This document shows, in pieces, positions 24,698-32,653 of a stretch of 64,000 bases of DNA; the first letter of the stretch is position 1; every line of letters begins with the position of its first letter. A program made the translations under genes and the position numbers. This DNA comes from Betaproteobacteria bacterium (lineage in GTDB: Bacteria; Acidobacteriota; Terriglobia; Acidiferrales; UBA7541): the NCBI GenBank assembly GCA_903970165.1, contig CAJCHZ010000106.1, forward strand, positions 1 through 64,000, written 5' to 3'. Below the pieces are notes generated by a model. That model had not been told where the DNA came from and made no database searches. It saw only the letters and a list, made by a program, of their open reading frames with translations.

Positions 24698-25802
24698 CCA
24701 TTAACTCAGGGATGAAACGATCTGTAGAGTTCGGGTAAAGCTTCACGAAGCGCGTCTTCATTCTGCCGGGGATCCTCTCGATCGTAGATTCGAAAATTCG
24801 TCTTGGCTGCGTGATTTGGAAAGTGAACAAACCGTCGTTGGAAACCTGGAGCAAGCAGGGTTCCAGACGTCCGGGAAGTACCCGGTCGGTTGGAGTAAGG
24901 GCGCCAGCTGGAATAATCCTGTAGCTCTTGTCAGAGCGCTGGCCTAGTACGCGATCGGAAAGAGCCATCCAAACCGCGGTTTCCCACACGTGGTGCGGGT
25001 GGGAATAAGCATCGATCATTGGAGCCGGGGAGGAATGCTCATGCATGGCCCGGAGAAAATCGCAGCGGCACGCGCGGCCGAAGGCGTAGTCGAGGTAACG
25101 ACGAATCTTTGGGTCGAGGGTCTTGATGAATTGCAAGTCCAGCAATTTCCAGTAGGAGTTGTGAGGCTCGTATTCGAAGGGTCCTTTCTTCGCAGCACAT
25201 GGGAAGATATCGATGGGCAGATTGGAACGTAGCAATCGGAGAGCGGCGTTTACGTCTAGCGCGATATTCCATTCAAGATAGCCTGGAGAAGATGAGGCAG
25301 CGGAAAAATAGATGCGCGCTACCTTGCGATAGAAGAGGTCCGGTTCTCGATTGCATGCTACGGCAATGGGGCGCGCAGAGCCAAAAGAGAGAATGCTGAC
25401 GGGTTCGGGGCTTTCGCGAAGTACTTTTAATATCAACTCAACGCCCTGCTGCTGTAAACACGGCGCATCGAGCATTTTGTCTTCGGCAGATTTCATTGGC
25501 TGGAATGGTCCGGCGCCGACAGGGATGTTTCGATTGAAAATATAATTCCATTGGATAACGGATACGAAGCCCGCATCGCGCGTACCAGCATGATCGGAGT
25601 CATGCAAAATTGGATGATTAGAAATGGGCGTTCGGAAGGAGGCATGGGTGTCGAGAATGACGGCCTTCAAATCCACTTCTGGCAGCTGGTTGCCGAAATA
25701 AAGGAAAATAAATGATAAACAGACGATATGTTTTGGATAATTGAGGTCGCGCCGATTTTGTGTGGATGGTTCCGTTTTCATAGATGCCGACCACCCGGGC
25801 AA
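24654..25802 (-). CDS. Divergent nucleoside-hydrolase-like protein
   Basis: Up to 382 residues; the true start may be ATG at 25781 (MKTEPSTQN) since no ribosome-binding site clearly favours 25802. The region VELILKVLRESPEPVSILSFGSARPIAVA and later FFSAASSSPGYLEWNIALDVNAALRLL recall the inosine-uridine nucleoside hydrolase fold. However, the N-terminal DxDxxxDD calcium-binding motif of active enzymes is missing; the matching place reads AVILDTHASFR. It may therefore be inactive or have altered chemistry, or the N-terminus may be displaced. It overlaps the DUF4038 gene by 44 bases, so the two are coupled. The family call is inference. Confidence 0.6.
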   Translation of the reverse strand: MPGWSASMKTEPSTQNRRDLNYPKHIVCLSFIFLYFGNQLPEVDLKAVILDTHASFRTPISNHPILHDSDHAGTRDAGFVSVIQWNYIFNRNIPVGAGPFQPMKSAEDKMLDAPCLQQQGVELILKVLRESPEPVSILSFGSARPIAVACNREPDLFYRKVARIYFSAASSSPGYLEWNIALDVNAALRLLRSNLPIDIFPCAAKKGPFEYEPHNSYWKLLDLQFIKTLDPKIRRYLDYAFGRACRCDFLRAMHEHSSPAPMIDAYSHPHHVWETAVWMALSDRVLGQRSDKSYRIIPAGALTPTDRVLPGRLEPCLLQVSNDGLFTFQITQPRRIFESTIERIPGRMKTRFVKLYPNSTDRFIPELMDVETLIALRPFFYS

Positions 25803-25850
25803 GACGACCCTACAGCATCACATTCTGCAGCATTCCGAGCACCGCACGAG

Positions 25851-27029
25851 CTAGGGGAGAACTCTAAACATCACGACGGAATGCGAGTCGACTTTTGTTG
25901 AGAATCTGTCATGGAAGATTCCCAGATCACGATGAGCCCAAAGGTCGCGGACTTTCGCGTCCAGATGGGCCGGATAACCAATCTGCTCCCAAGTAACAGC
26001 AATCTCCGATGCCGCTTTGCTACGGTTAAGAAGAATCACGGCGCGGCCACCGTCGCTCAGCGAACGCGACCAGACCTCGAGATCATCTTTCTTCCAGATG
26101 CGGCGTCCTTGTTGACCCAGTGAATCCTGGTCGACGGCAATTACCTCTTTGTTGAGCAATATATTCCTGGTGTCCTCAGACATGGTGCGAACGTCGTTGC
26201 CGGCGATCAAGGGAGCGGCAAGAAGCGCCCAGAAACTGAAGTGCGCCCGGTATTCCGAAGTGGTCATGCCACCATTCCCCACCTCCAGCATATCGGGGTC
26301 ATTCCAGTGGCCTGGACCAGCAAAGGACTCAAGCCCCACATTGCGATCCAAAAGAAGGACAAAACCCGTCTCGTACTCTGTCTTGCAATCCCAGCAGTCG
26401 TGAATATCGCCGGTGGTGCGCCACAAATTTCCGATCCCGTTGGCCCACAGCCAAGGTTTGAAGCTTCCCCATTCGCAGATGCTAAAAACGATGGGACGAG
26501 CGGTGGCAAGCAATGCACGGTTCATGGTGGAATAAGCTTCTTCGGCGTTTCGCGTACCGGTATTGCACCAGTCGTATTTCAGATAATCAACGCCCCAGGA
26601 CGCGTAAGTTTGGGCGTCTTGAAATTCGTAACCTTGGCTCGCGGGCCGTCCACCGCACGTCTTGCTTCCAGCGTCGGAATAAATTCCAAATTTGAGGCCC
26701 TTGGAATGCACATAATCGGCCAGGGCCTTGATGCCGGAGGGAAAAAGTTTAGGATCGGCGACGATGGTGCCGTTGAGGTCGCGGCTGACTTGCCAGCAGT
26801 CATCGATGACGACATATTGATAACCGGCGTCTTTCATGCCGTTGGTGGCAATGGAATCGGCGACGGATTTGACGAGGTCTTCAGTGACGTGACACTGAAA
26901 CTTGTTCCAACTGTTCCAGCCCATGGGCGGAGTCAGTGCGAGCGCGTTTCTATCGACCTGCCCGTTGACCAGTGTCGGCAACAAAAGAAATGAGGCTAAG
27001 GAGAACAAGAGTGCTAATTTGATTTTCAT
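25851..27029 (-). CDS. GH27 alpha-galactosidase, secreted
   Basis: 392 residues from ATG at 27029, chosen because a signal peptide (KIKLALLFSLASFLLLPTLVNG) follows directly. GH27 marks: LTPPMGWNSWNKFQCHV, YVVIDDCWQ, nucleophile Asp153 in YLKYDWCN, acid/base Asp208 in WRTTGDIHD, and GPGHWNDPDMLEVGN. A C-terminal beta-sandwich (WSRSLSDGGRAVILLNRS) completes the fold. It hydrolyses terminal alpha-galactosides or related alpha-linked sugars such as beta-L-arabinopyranosides, both present in pectin side chains. It lies in a minus-strand run with the nucleoside-hydrolase-like and DUF4038 genes. Confidence 0.93.
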   Translation of the reverse strand: MKIKLALLFSLASFLLLPTLVNGQVDRNALALTPPMGWNSWNKFQCHVTEDLVKSVADSIATNGMKDAGYQYVVIDDCWQVSRDLNGTIVADPKLFPSGIKALADYVHSKGLKFGIYSDAGSKTCGGRPASQGYEFQDAQTYASWGVDYLKYDWCNTGTRNAEEAYSTMNRALLATARPIVFSICEWGSFKPWLWANGIGNLWRTTGDIHDCWDCKTEYETGFVLLLDRNVGLESFAGPGHWNDPDMLEVGNGGMTTSEYRAHFSFWALLAAPLIAGNDVRTMSEDTRNILLNKEVIAVDQDSLGQQGRRIWKKDDLEVWSRSLSDGGRAVILLNRSKAASEIAVTWEQIGYPAHLDAKVRDLWAHRDLGIFHDRFSTKVDSHSVVMFRVLP

Positions 27030-27068
27030 AAAAAATGCCAGGGGCCTCCGACGAATACTTCGTGACAT

Positions 27069-27509
27069 CTAATACTCCACCAACCTTACGTAGATCAAGC
27101 GTTCTGCTTGTGTGAAATCCAATGTGAATTCGCTTTCGCCGGCGTTGAGCAATCGGCGGGCGTGCCAGCCCGTTATCAAGCGAGAGTAGCACTGGTGCGC
27201 AAACGAAACGATCAATTCACTGAGACGGAGTTGTTGGACGCTTCCAACTGAGAAGGGCTCTCGGCTGAACATTGCTGGACGGCCAACGGGCAAGAACAAA
27301 ATCTCCTTGAGTGTTCTGAGCTTGGTCCCTAGAATCGAGTGCTTCTGATCCAACGAAATCTTCAAGAGAATGGATTTAACTTGGAGATTCAGGTCTGTCG
27401 GTCTGAGTTGCTGTGCGGGGAGCGGCTTAGCAACGCTTAGTAAGAAAAAAAGCAGAACCCAGGCAAAAGAAGATCGACCACGGACCATCACTCCGCTTTC
27501 ACGCTCCAC
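27069..27509 (-). CDS. Small secreted hypothetical protein
   Basis: 146 residues with a signal peptide (RSSFAWVLLFFLLSVAKPLPAQ). The mature part has a hydrophobic beta pattern ending FTLDFTQAERLIYVRLVEY, which resembles the C-terminal strand of small beta-sandwich domains. No family was recognised. It ends 39 bases before the GH27 start codon and is preceded by a 164-base gap after the apiose operon. It may be a remnant of a larger glycosidase or a short accessory protein. Confidence 0.5.
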   Translation of the reverse strand: MERESGVMVRGRSSFAWVLLFFLLSVAKPLPAQQLRPTDLNLQVKSILLKISLDQKHSILGTKLRTLKEILFLPVGRPAMFSREPFSVGSVQQLRLSELIVSFAHQCYSRLITGWHARRLLNAGESEFTLDFTQAERLIYVRLVEY

Positions 27510-27673
27510 ATCTCTGGGCCTCTAAAAGTCCCCGAGTCCTTGGGTGGACACCCGGGGCCAGGGTGAAACTGTACTTGACTAAGTCAAACTATTGGAAATG
27601 CACCTGACGGTCTGTAAGAAACGCCGGAATCTTTCTGATAATATTCTCAGGCTTTGAGACAGAATTCAGGTCA

Positions 27674-28519
27674 CTAGGTATTTGAATCTGAAAGTAGCAT
27701 CGCGCGAATAGCATGGCGAAGAACATCCGGTTCGAACGCGAGCCGCCAGTCGGGACGAATGATATGCTCTGTCCCCCATTTGATGGCGATTAGCGCAGCG
27801 TCGGAAAATGGAGACTTCTCCTCACCGAACGCGATGGCCAAGGCGATCTGGGCATGACCCGCCATGAAGGCGTGCGCGGCCTTCTCTGGGACACCTTTTT
27901 CAATGGCCAGATCGAGCGACGCTTTCATGAGGCACGCCGCCGTGGCAACCACGATTTCAGACATGGCCGGCTCCAGCAAAGCGAACTGGGCAGGAGTGAC
28001 TTCGTGCGCGCGATCTACCGGAGAGAACATGATCTTACATAGTTCAGCCCCTGCCTCAAATTTGGCCCGCGAACCACTCACCAGGGAGACGACGATGTCC
28101 TGAACAGCAGTTCCACCGAAATAGTCGCGCCGAGACTGCGCGGAATCTTGTTGGATAAACATGGGCGGATGACAAGGATGGGCAATCATGAAGGTTAGGT
28201 TGCCTGGATCTGGCAGTTGGTCGATAAATGCTGCGGCAGCGTCCAGCATGATTAAGGTTGCCGAGGGCTTCATGCGTGGGACGAAATCGTGAGCCATTCG
28301 GCCGATGAGCGCGTCTGGGACCGCCATGACGACGAAGTCAGCCTTTGGCAAAGCCTCGGGCGTTCCAATGATTTGTATGTGATTTGTGATGAGTTCGCCG
28401 GCTCGGGTGGAATTACTCTCACAGGCCAACACTTGATAGCGAGCATCTCCCGAGAGCTTGTGGACCGCGCGCGCTCCCATTTTTCCACCGGCACCAATAA
28501 TTGCGACGACTTGTGACAC
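27674..28519 (-). CDS. apnO: D-apionate oxidoisomerase-like dehydrogenase
   Basis: 281 residues. The N-terminal Rossmann motif is VVAIIGAGGKMGARAV. The second half is an all-helical 6-phosphogluconate-dehydrogenase/ketol-acid-reductoisomerase-like domain, with ACLMKASLDLAIEKGVPEKAAHAFMAGHAQIAL. MIAHPCHPPMF and the conserved Lys in IKWGTEHI may contribute to the active site. This combination matches D-apionate oxidoisomerase, which oxidises D-apionate and moves its hydroxymethyl group to give 3-oxo-isoapionate. It is the last gene of the four-gene operon, 27 bases after the preceding gene. The assignment rests on domain type plus neighbours. Confidence 0.8.
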   Translation of the reverse strand: MSQVVAIIGAGGKMGARAVHKLSGDARYQVLACESNSTRAGELITNHIQIIGTPEALPKADFVVMAVPDALIGRMAHDFVPRMKPSATLIMLDAAAAFIDQLPDPGNLTFMIAHPCHPPMFIQQDSAQSRRDYFGGTAVQDIVVSLVSGSRAKFEAGAELCKIMFSPVDRAHEVTPAQFALLEPAMSEIVVATAACLMKASLDLAIEKGVPEKAAHAFMAGHAQIALAIAFGEEKSPFSDAALIAIKWGTEHIIRPDWRLAFEPDVLRHAIRAMLLSDSNT

Positions 28520-28546
28520 GATAGTGATCCTTTCTTGAGCGAATGC

Positions 28547-29359
28547 CTATTCAGCAAGATAATTTCGTAAGTATTGGATACTCTCCCGCGCCCAGGCGTG
28601 TTCAAGCCCGATCGTGTCGCCAAGGCGCGATTGTTCGGGAGGCCATAATTCAAGAATCGCGAGAGGCGAAACACCGGCTTGGCCAAGACTCTGGAGAATG
28701 GCAGGCAATTTCAGTTGGCCCCGGCCTGCGGGACGACCTTCGACTTTAAATCCCATCCGGTGCCATTCGCGCAGAACGACGAAGTCTTTGACGTGAACAC
28801 AAGAGGTATGGCGAGCGAGCGCGCCGACAACCTCATCCGTGCCCTCGGGGATAGCCAGGGAGTTTACGGTGTCCAACGTAATGCCAATCCACGGACTGTC
28901 CAGGCGATCAAGAAGATCTGCCAGTAATCGTGCGGGAATTGTTCCGTTCTCGAGTGTAAGTTGGATTTGGGTGCGTTCGAGCTCGGGCAGAATGTTTTCG
29001 AGGTGATCTTTCAGGGCAGGCGACGTGAGCGGATCCCCAGCCTCGGATTCGGGAACCGTGCGCAGCATTTTAGATCCGGCACGCTGGGCGACAGTCAACT
29101 GACGTCTAAGGTGGTGTGGATCCATGCCCCGAGTGGCCATCTCAATTTGGATGTGCTCGTAACGGGCCCGATTGAGAAAACGATCGAGATCGATGTCTGG
29201 CAGATCACTCAACGGAAGGTTGGGACCGAGTTGCACGGTTCCGACCCCTAGTTGAATAGCCATTTCGAGCAATCCAAAAGCATCCATGGGATTTTCTGGT
29301 TCGGCGCCGGGAAACCCTATGGACCACATAAACGTGTAGGAACCGATCCCCAGTTTCAT
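28547..29359 (-). CDS. oiaC: Xylose-isomerase-like TIM barrel, candidate 3-oxo-isoapionate decarboxylase
   Basis: 270 residues with the sugar-phosphate isomerase/epimerase TIM-barrel pattern: MKLGIGSYTFMWSIGF, LEMAIQLGVGTVQLGPN, QLTLENG, WIGITLDTVNSLA, SCVHVKDF and LAILELWPPEQ. The metal-binding Glu/Asp/His/Glu positions (ENG, DTVN, HVKD, ELW) look intact. In the non-phosphorylated D-apionate pathway a member of this superfamily (OiaC) decarboxylates 3-oxo-isoapionate to L-erythrulose, as I recall it. The gene sits between the ApnL- and ApnO-like genes with gaps of 26-27 bases, which fits that step. A simple isomerase role cannot be excluded. Confidence 0.68.
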   Translation of the reverse strand: MKLGIGSYTFMWSIGFPGAEPENPMDAFGLLEMAIQLGVGTVQLGPNLPLSDLPDIDLDRFLNRARYEHIQIEMATRGMDPHHLRRQLTVAQRAGSKMLRTVPESEAGDPLTSPALKDHLENILPELERTQIQLTLENGTIPARLLADLLDRLDSPWIGITLDTVNSLAIPEGTDEVVGALARHTSCVHVKDFVVLREWHRMGFKVEGRPAGRGQLKLPAILQSLGQAGVSPLAILELWPPEQSRLGDTIGLEHAWARESIQYLRNYLAE

Positions 29360-29385
29360 CCGTTAATCCCGCAGAAACTCAAAAC

Positions 29386-31326
29386 TCATTGTTTTAACCC
29401 TGGGCAAACGAGTTCTGTGACTCCCCAAGGTTGAATTTCCAAACTGATCGAACCAGCCGTGCCAGAGAGTGGCAAGTACGGCAATTTTTGAAACTCGGCT
29501 GGCTGCTCGATGGCGAGCGCAAGGTTTGACTCGTCAAGTGACTTACTCTGAGGATTTGTGAATGGAAAATCGTGACATTCGATTTTTTGTTTTTCGGGAG
29601 ACAGATTTCCGAGAAGCACCCTCATTTCGCCGCGATGCTCGAGCGCCAGTGCCTGCAGCGTAAGTGGCGATGAACTTTTGGTGGGAATCACCGCTGCAGC
29701 GGGATGGCGGAGAGTAGAGGCGAAAACATGGAAGAGCGGATAAGCACCTACCGAACGTAGAGCATCATTCGGCAATAATCCTTGAGGCCCAAACGATTGA
29801 AAACAAGTCGCAGAATAAAGGCCCGACTCGGCGAGATGTTTCAGAATTCCCAGGGAAAGGCTCGCACCAAAGAGGGAGGTTTGGCGAGAATCTGTTCGCG
29901 TGTCGGTTTCGCCTGACCGCAAGGGAGGGTGCGGAGTTTTGTCCAAGCGATAGCGAAATTTAAAGGTAACGGGCGAAATCGCAATGGGCACACCGGGGGC
30001 AAATTGCTTCGCCGAAAGAATCGTGGAGCGAATGCTGTCCAAATTTTCGATAAGAGAATGCTCGTCGGTCAAATGAATTTGCGGATTGTAGGAAAAGGAC
30101 AGCAAATCGAAGTCCTTTAAAGAGGGCCGGCAGCGATTAAGATCTGCAAAATTGCTGTCCGTCCCGCCACCAAACTTTGCTCCTGGAAGAATTGGGCCCA
30201 AGGCCGCCCGAGCTAATGAAAAGTGATCGGCGTTTGTCAGAAGCGAATGCGACTCAAACACTAGGACAGTGCAAATGGACGGATGGAGGTGTCGAATTGA
30301 TTCGGCGAGAAGATCGAGCTCCGTTTTATAGCTCGCGGAAAGATAAAGAGCACACTCCAGAGGTAGATTTAGCTCGTTTACGTGATGCGCGGCGTGGCGT
30401 AGAGTTGCTGTGAGGTTATCGCGATCGGGGCGAAGATCGACGCGGAGATGCGAGAGATTTAGTCCACGAAGCAGATCAACGGATTCATCGTTGAAAGACG
30501 GAGAACCTGTCGGCAAGCCCAGCCCGATGCGCGGCAAAATCGAGCGTTCCTTCTTCTGAAAAGTTATCGTTACGGGTGGTTCGCTTCTGTCGATTAGCCA
30601 AAGTTTCGAGATGTCCGCGGACTTTGTAGTCTCGAGGTTGATCGTTGCCGATTGGGAGACCACTGTTCCCTTGCGAACTTCAACAGGAACCGGAAGCTCC
30701 AGGGGCGTCGAGTAAATCTTGAAGGAAGCGTCTCCCCAATTTCGCTGGTCTTCCATTTCAAAAATGTCGCCGCGCAACCCCAACTTCACCAGAGCTCCAG
30801 AGAAAGGCTCGAAGGAGATCGCGGACATTTCACGAAAGGGCTGGTCAGGGCGAATGAAATCGGGAAACGTGCCCTTACGGTTCTTCCCATCTACCCCCGT
30901 CACCACGCAAGACGCGGATTGACATTCCGCAGCAGGAAACAGAACACAGAGACCAATTCGATTCCGAAGGAAACACGAGCGAGCGGTGCCTTTCGCTTTG
31001 AACAGAATCCGACCGCGAACTTCGCCGACGATCGAATTTTTCCAGTAGAAATCGATGTCATTCAGTTTATTTTCAAGGTGGACGTCGATACGAAAAGAAT
31101 TGGGAAGGATTTCTTTGTCGACTTTGACTACACGCGCCGGAACGGTGTACCAACCAGCGTCGCGGACTGCGACGTAAAGTCTGCGAACAACTTCGCGCCC
31201 CGCCAGCCGCACATACCGAATTTCGCCTTCCGTATAGATCATGGAAAGCGGTCCGGCCTGCAAAACAGTAACTTCCGGCAGAGGGTCAACCGTGCCATGC
31301 AAGAGCAAATTGCGCGGACTGGTCAT
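29386..31326 (-). CDS. apnL: D-apionolactonase-like protein
   Basis: 646 residues from ATG at 31326, which overlaps the upstream stop as ATGA; the frame extends to 31647 but that part overlaps the dehydrogenase gene and is not protein-like. Three regions are visible: an N-terminal beta domain (LPEVTVLQAGPLSMIYTEG, LAGREVVRRLYVAVRDAGW, FEMEDQRNWGDASFK, CTPL-like STPLELP), a central TIM-barrel-like part (LGLPTGSPSFNDESV, FKFRYRLD) and a C-terminal beta domain. This is the layout of D-apionate lactonase, which opens D-apiono-lactone to D-apionate. No signal peptide, so cytosolic. Translational coupling to the ApsD-like gene supports consecutive steps. Confidence 0.85.
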   Translation of the reverse strand: MTSPRNLLLHGTVDPLPEVTVLQAGPLSMIYTEGEIRYVRLAGREVVRRLYVAVRDAGWYTVPARVVKVDKEILPNSFRIDVHLENKLNDIDFYWKNSIVGEVRGRILFKAKGTARSCFLRNRIGLCVLFPAAECQSASCVVTGVDGKNRKGTFPDFIRPDQPFREMSAISFEPFSGALVKLGLRGDIFEMEDQRNWGDASFKIYSTPLELPVPVEVRKGTVVSQSATINLETTKSADISKLWLIDRSEPPVTITFQKKERSILPRIGLGLPTGSPSFNDESVDLLRGLNLSHLRVDLRPDRDNLTATLRHAAHHVNELNLPLECALYLSASYKTELDLLAESIRHLHPSICTVLVFESHSLLTNADHFSLARAALGPILPGAKFGGGTDSNFADLNRCRPSLKDFDLLSFSYNPQIHLTDEHSLIENLDSIRSTILSAKQFAPGVPIAISPVTFKFRYRLDKTPHPPLRSGETDTRTDSRQTSLFGASLSLGILKHLAESGLYSATCFQSFGPQGLLPNDALRSVGAYPLFHVFASTLRHPAAAVIPTKSSSPLTLQALALEHRGEMRVLLGNLSPEKQKIECHDFPFTNPQSKSLDESNLALAIEQPAEFQKLPYLPLSGTAGSISLEIQPWGVTELVCPGLKQ

Positions 31327-32360
31327 GCGTGGCCTTGCTTTTGCAAATTCACAGCTTGGCCGGACCGAGCAGAGTCGTATGCAGCGAATACGAGTTTTAG
31401 AGTGTTGAGGTTGTCTTCGCCTGTGGTTTCTACCTGGCCACCGCGGAATCCACTCAGAATGTTGGATTGACAAGGAACAATGCTGGAGTGAACGACATCG
31501 TAGGCAGGGTCCGCCCAGACATAATGATGCGGCGGATAACAGGCAGAAACGGTCTCCTGCTTGGTGGTGGTGCGAATCCAATAATCCGGACACAACTCGA
31601 GCGAACCCTCCGTACCCTCTATGAAAGCTAAAGTCTGAGGAAAACATTCGCGTTCGAGGGGATTTTGAGCGTACGCCAATTCAACGATGATTGTCGCGCC
31701 AGTAACCATGGTAAGGAGAACCGTTGCTACGTTTTCACCGCGAATTTCGGGAAGAGTTTTTTGAGTTTGGCAATAGAGGGAGCGGACCTCGCCGAAGAGA
31801 AATCGACCGACATCCAGAATGTGTGATCCCAGGTCGGTCAGAATGAACTGTTCAAGGTCCCGCAGAAAGGGCTGATTCGCAAATACAGGAAAACCCGAAA
31901 TCATGTCCACACGCGCGCGAAAAACTTTGCCGATCGTGCCACGTTCGATAGATTTCTTAATTTCGCGGAGGGGAGTTTGCCATCGCCAGTTTTCATTTAC
32001 GAACAACGGCACATCCGATTTGGCAAAGTCGTGAACAAGAGCTTCGGCGCGGGGAAGACTGGCGACCAGGGGCTTCTGGCAAACCACGGGCACGAGACGA
32101 GCAAGACCGAGCCGGGCCAACTCTTCGTGGCTATCCACGTTCGTCACAATGTCCAAAAAATCGGGCCGCTCTCGCTTCAGCATAGTCTCGAGGTCTTCAT
32201 AGAACGCGGGAATTCCTTGATCGCCAGCAAAATTGTTCGCCTCCATCTGGCTCCGTCCACATACGGCTACGCACTCCACATCCGCCAATTCACGCCAACC
32301 TGCCAACTGATAGCGTGCCCAAAATCCCGTCCCACACATTGCAAAACGCAGCTTTCCCAT
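31323..32360 (-). CDS. apsD: D-apiose dehydrogenase-like Gfo/Idh/MocA oxidoreductase
   Basis: About 345 residues from ATG at 32360 (MGKLRFAMCGTGFW); a longer frame to 32414 has no support. An N-terminal Rossmann fold is followed by the CQKPL motif (catalytic Lys), VNENWRWQTPLREIK, SGFPVFANQPFLRDLEQFILTDLGSHILD and a PPHHYVWADPAYDVVHSSIVPCQ tail. These blocks, especially NENWRWQ and the YPPxxYxWADPAYD tail, fit D-apiose dehydrogenase, which oxidises D-apiose to D-apionolactone with NAD. It is the first gene of the operon (32360 to 27674), divergent from an AraC regulator. Confidence 0.85.
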   Translation of the reverse strand: MGKLRFAMCGTGFWARYQLAGWRELADVECVAVCGRSQMEANNFAGDQGIPAFYEDLETMLKRERPDFLDIVTNVDSHEELARLGLARLVPVVCQKPLVASLPRAEALVHDFAKSDVPLFVNENWRWQTPLREIKKSIERGTIGKVFRARVDMISGFPVFANQPFLRDLEQFILTDLGSHILDVGRFLFGEVRSLYCQTQKTLPEIRGENVATVLLTMVTGATIIVELAYAQNPLERECFPQTLAFIEGTEGSLELCPDYWIRTTTKQETVSACYPPHHYVWADPAYDVVHSSIVPCQSNILSGFRGGQVETTGEDNLNTLKLVFAAYDSARSGQAVNLQKQGHA

Positions 32361-32582
32361 CAGTGCGCCCCCTGATAGACCCCGAGTTGAACTGGATGCA
32401 ATTGTAGTATTCAACAGGACTTCGCGGGGATGAGCTGCGGCCCGCAGGGCACAACTTGCTTGAAGAGGCTACTTTTGATGAGCGAAGAATTCTATGAGGA
32501 AAGGCAAGGACAATTCTAAGAAAAGAATCAGCGTAGAACAAAATCCGCGGTGCAACTTTTTACGTTCCATGCTTTCCCATCC

Positions 32583-32621
32583 AGGACTGTCCTAGAGCGG
32601 GCGCAGAGGAGTTGGTATAAT
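32583..32621 (+). promoter_or_regulatory. Promoter with palindrome upstream of the AraC gene
   Basis: A perfect -10 TATAAT (32616-32621) lies 32 bases before the GTG start of the AraC gene. The -35 area is weak, but an 11-base palindrome AGGAC-T-GTCCT (32583-32593) sits just upstream, where an activator or repressor could bind. The 290-base region between this gene and the apsD-like start must also hold the operon promoter; I could not place it. Confidence 0.5.
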
Positions 32622-32653
32622 CTCGTTAACGCTTGGGGCGTAAGAGGGGAACC

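Noticed and set aside
26241..26993. Plus-strand open frame of 250 codons
   Set aside because: Antisense to the GH27 gene, whose catalytic motifs are intact.
30652..31470. Plus-strand open frame of 272 codons
   Set aside because: Antisense to the ApnL- and ApsD-like genes, with no protein-family resemblance.
31327..31647. N-terminal extension of the ApnL-like frame
   Set aside because: It overlaps the ApsD-like gene in another frame and reads as Arg/Ser/His-rich non-protein sequence; the ATGA overlap gives a better start.
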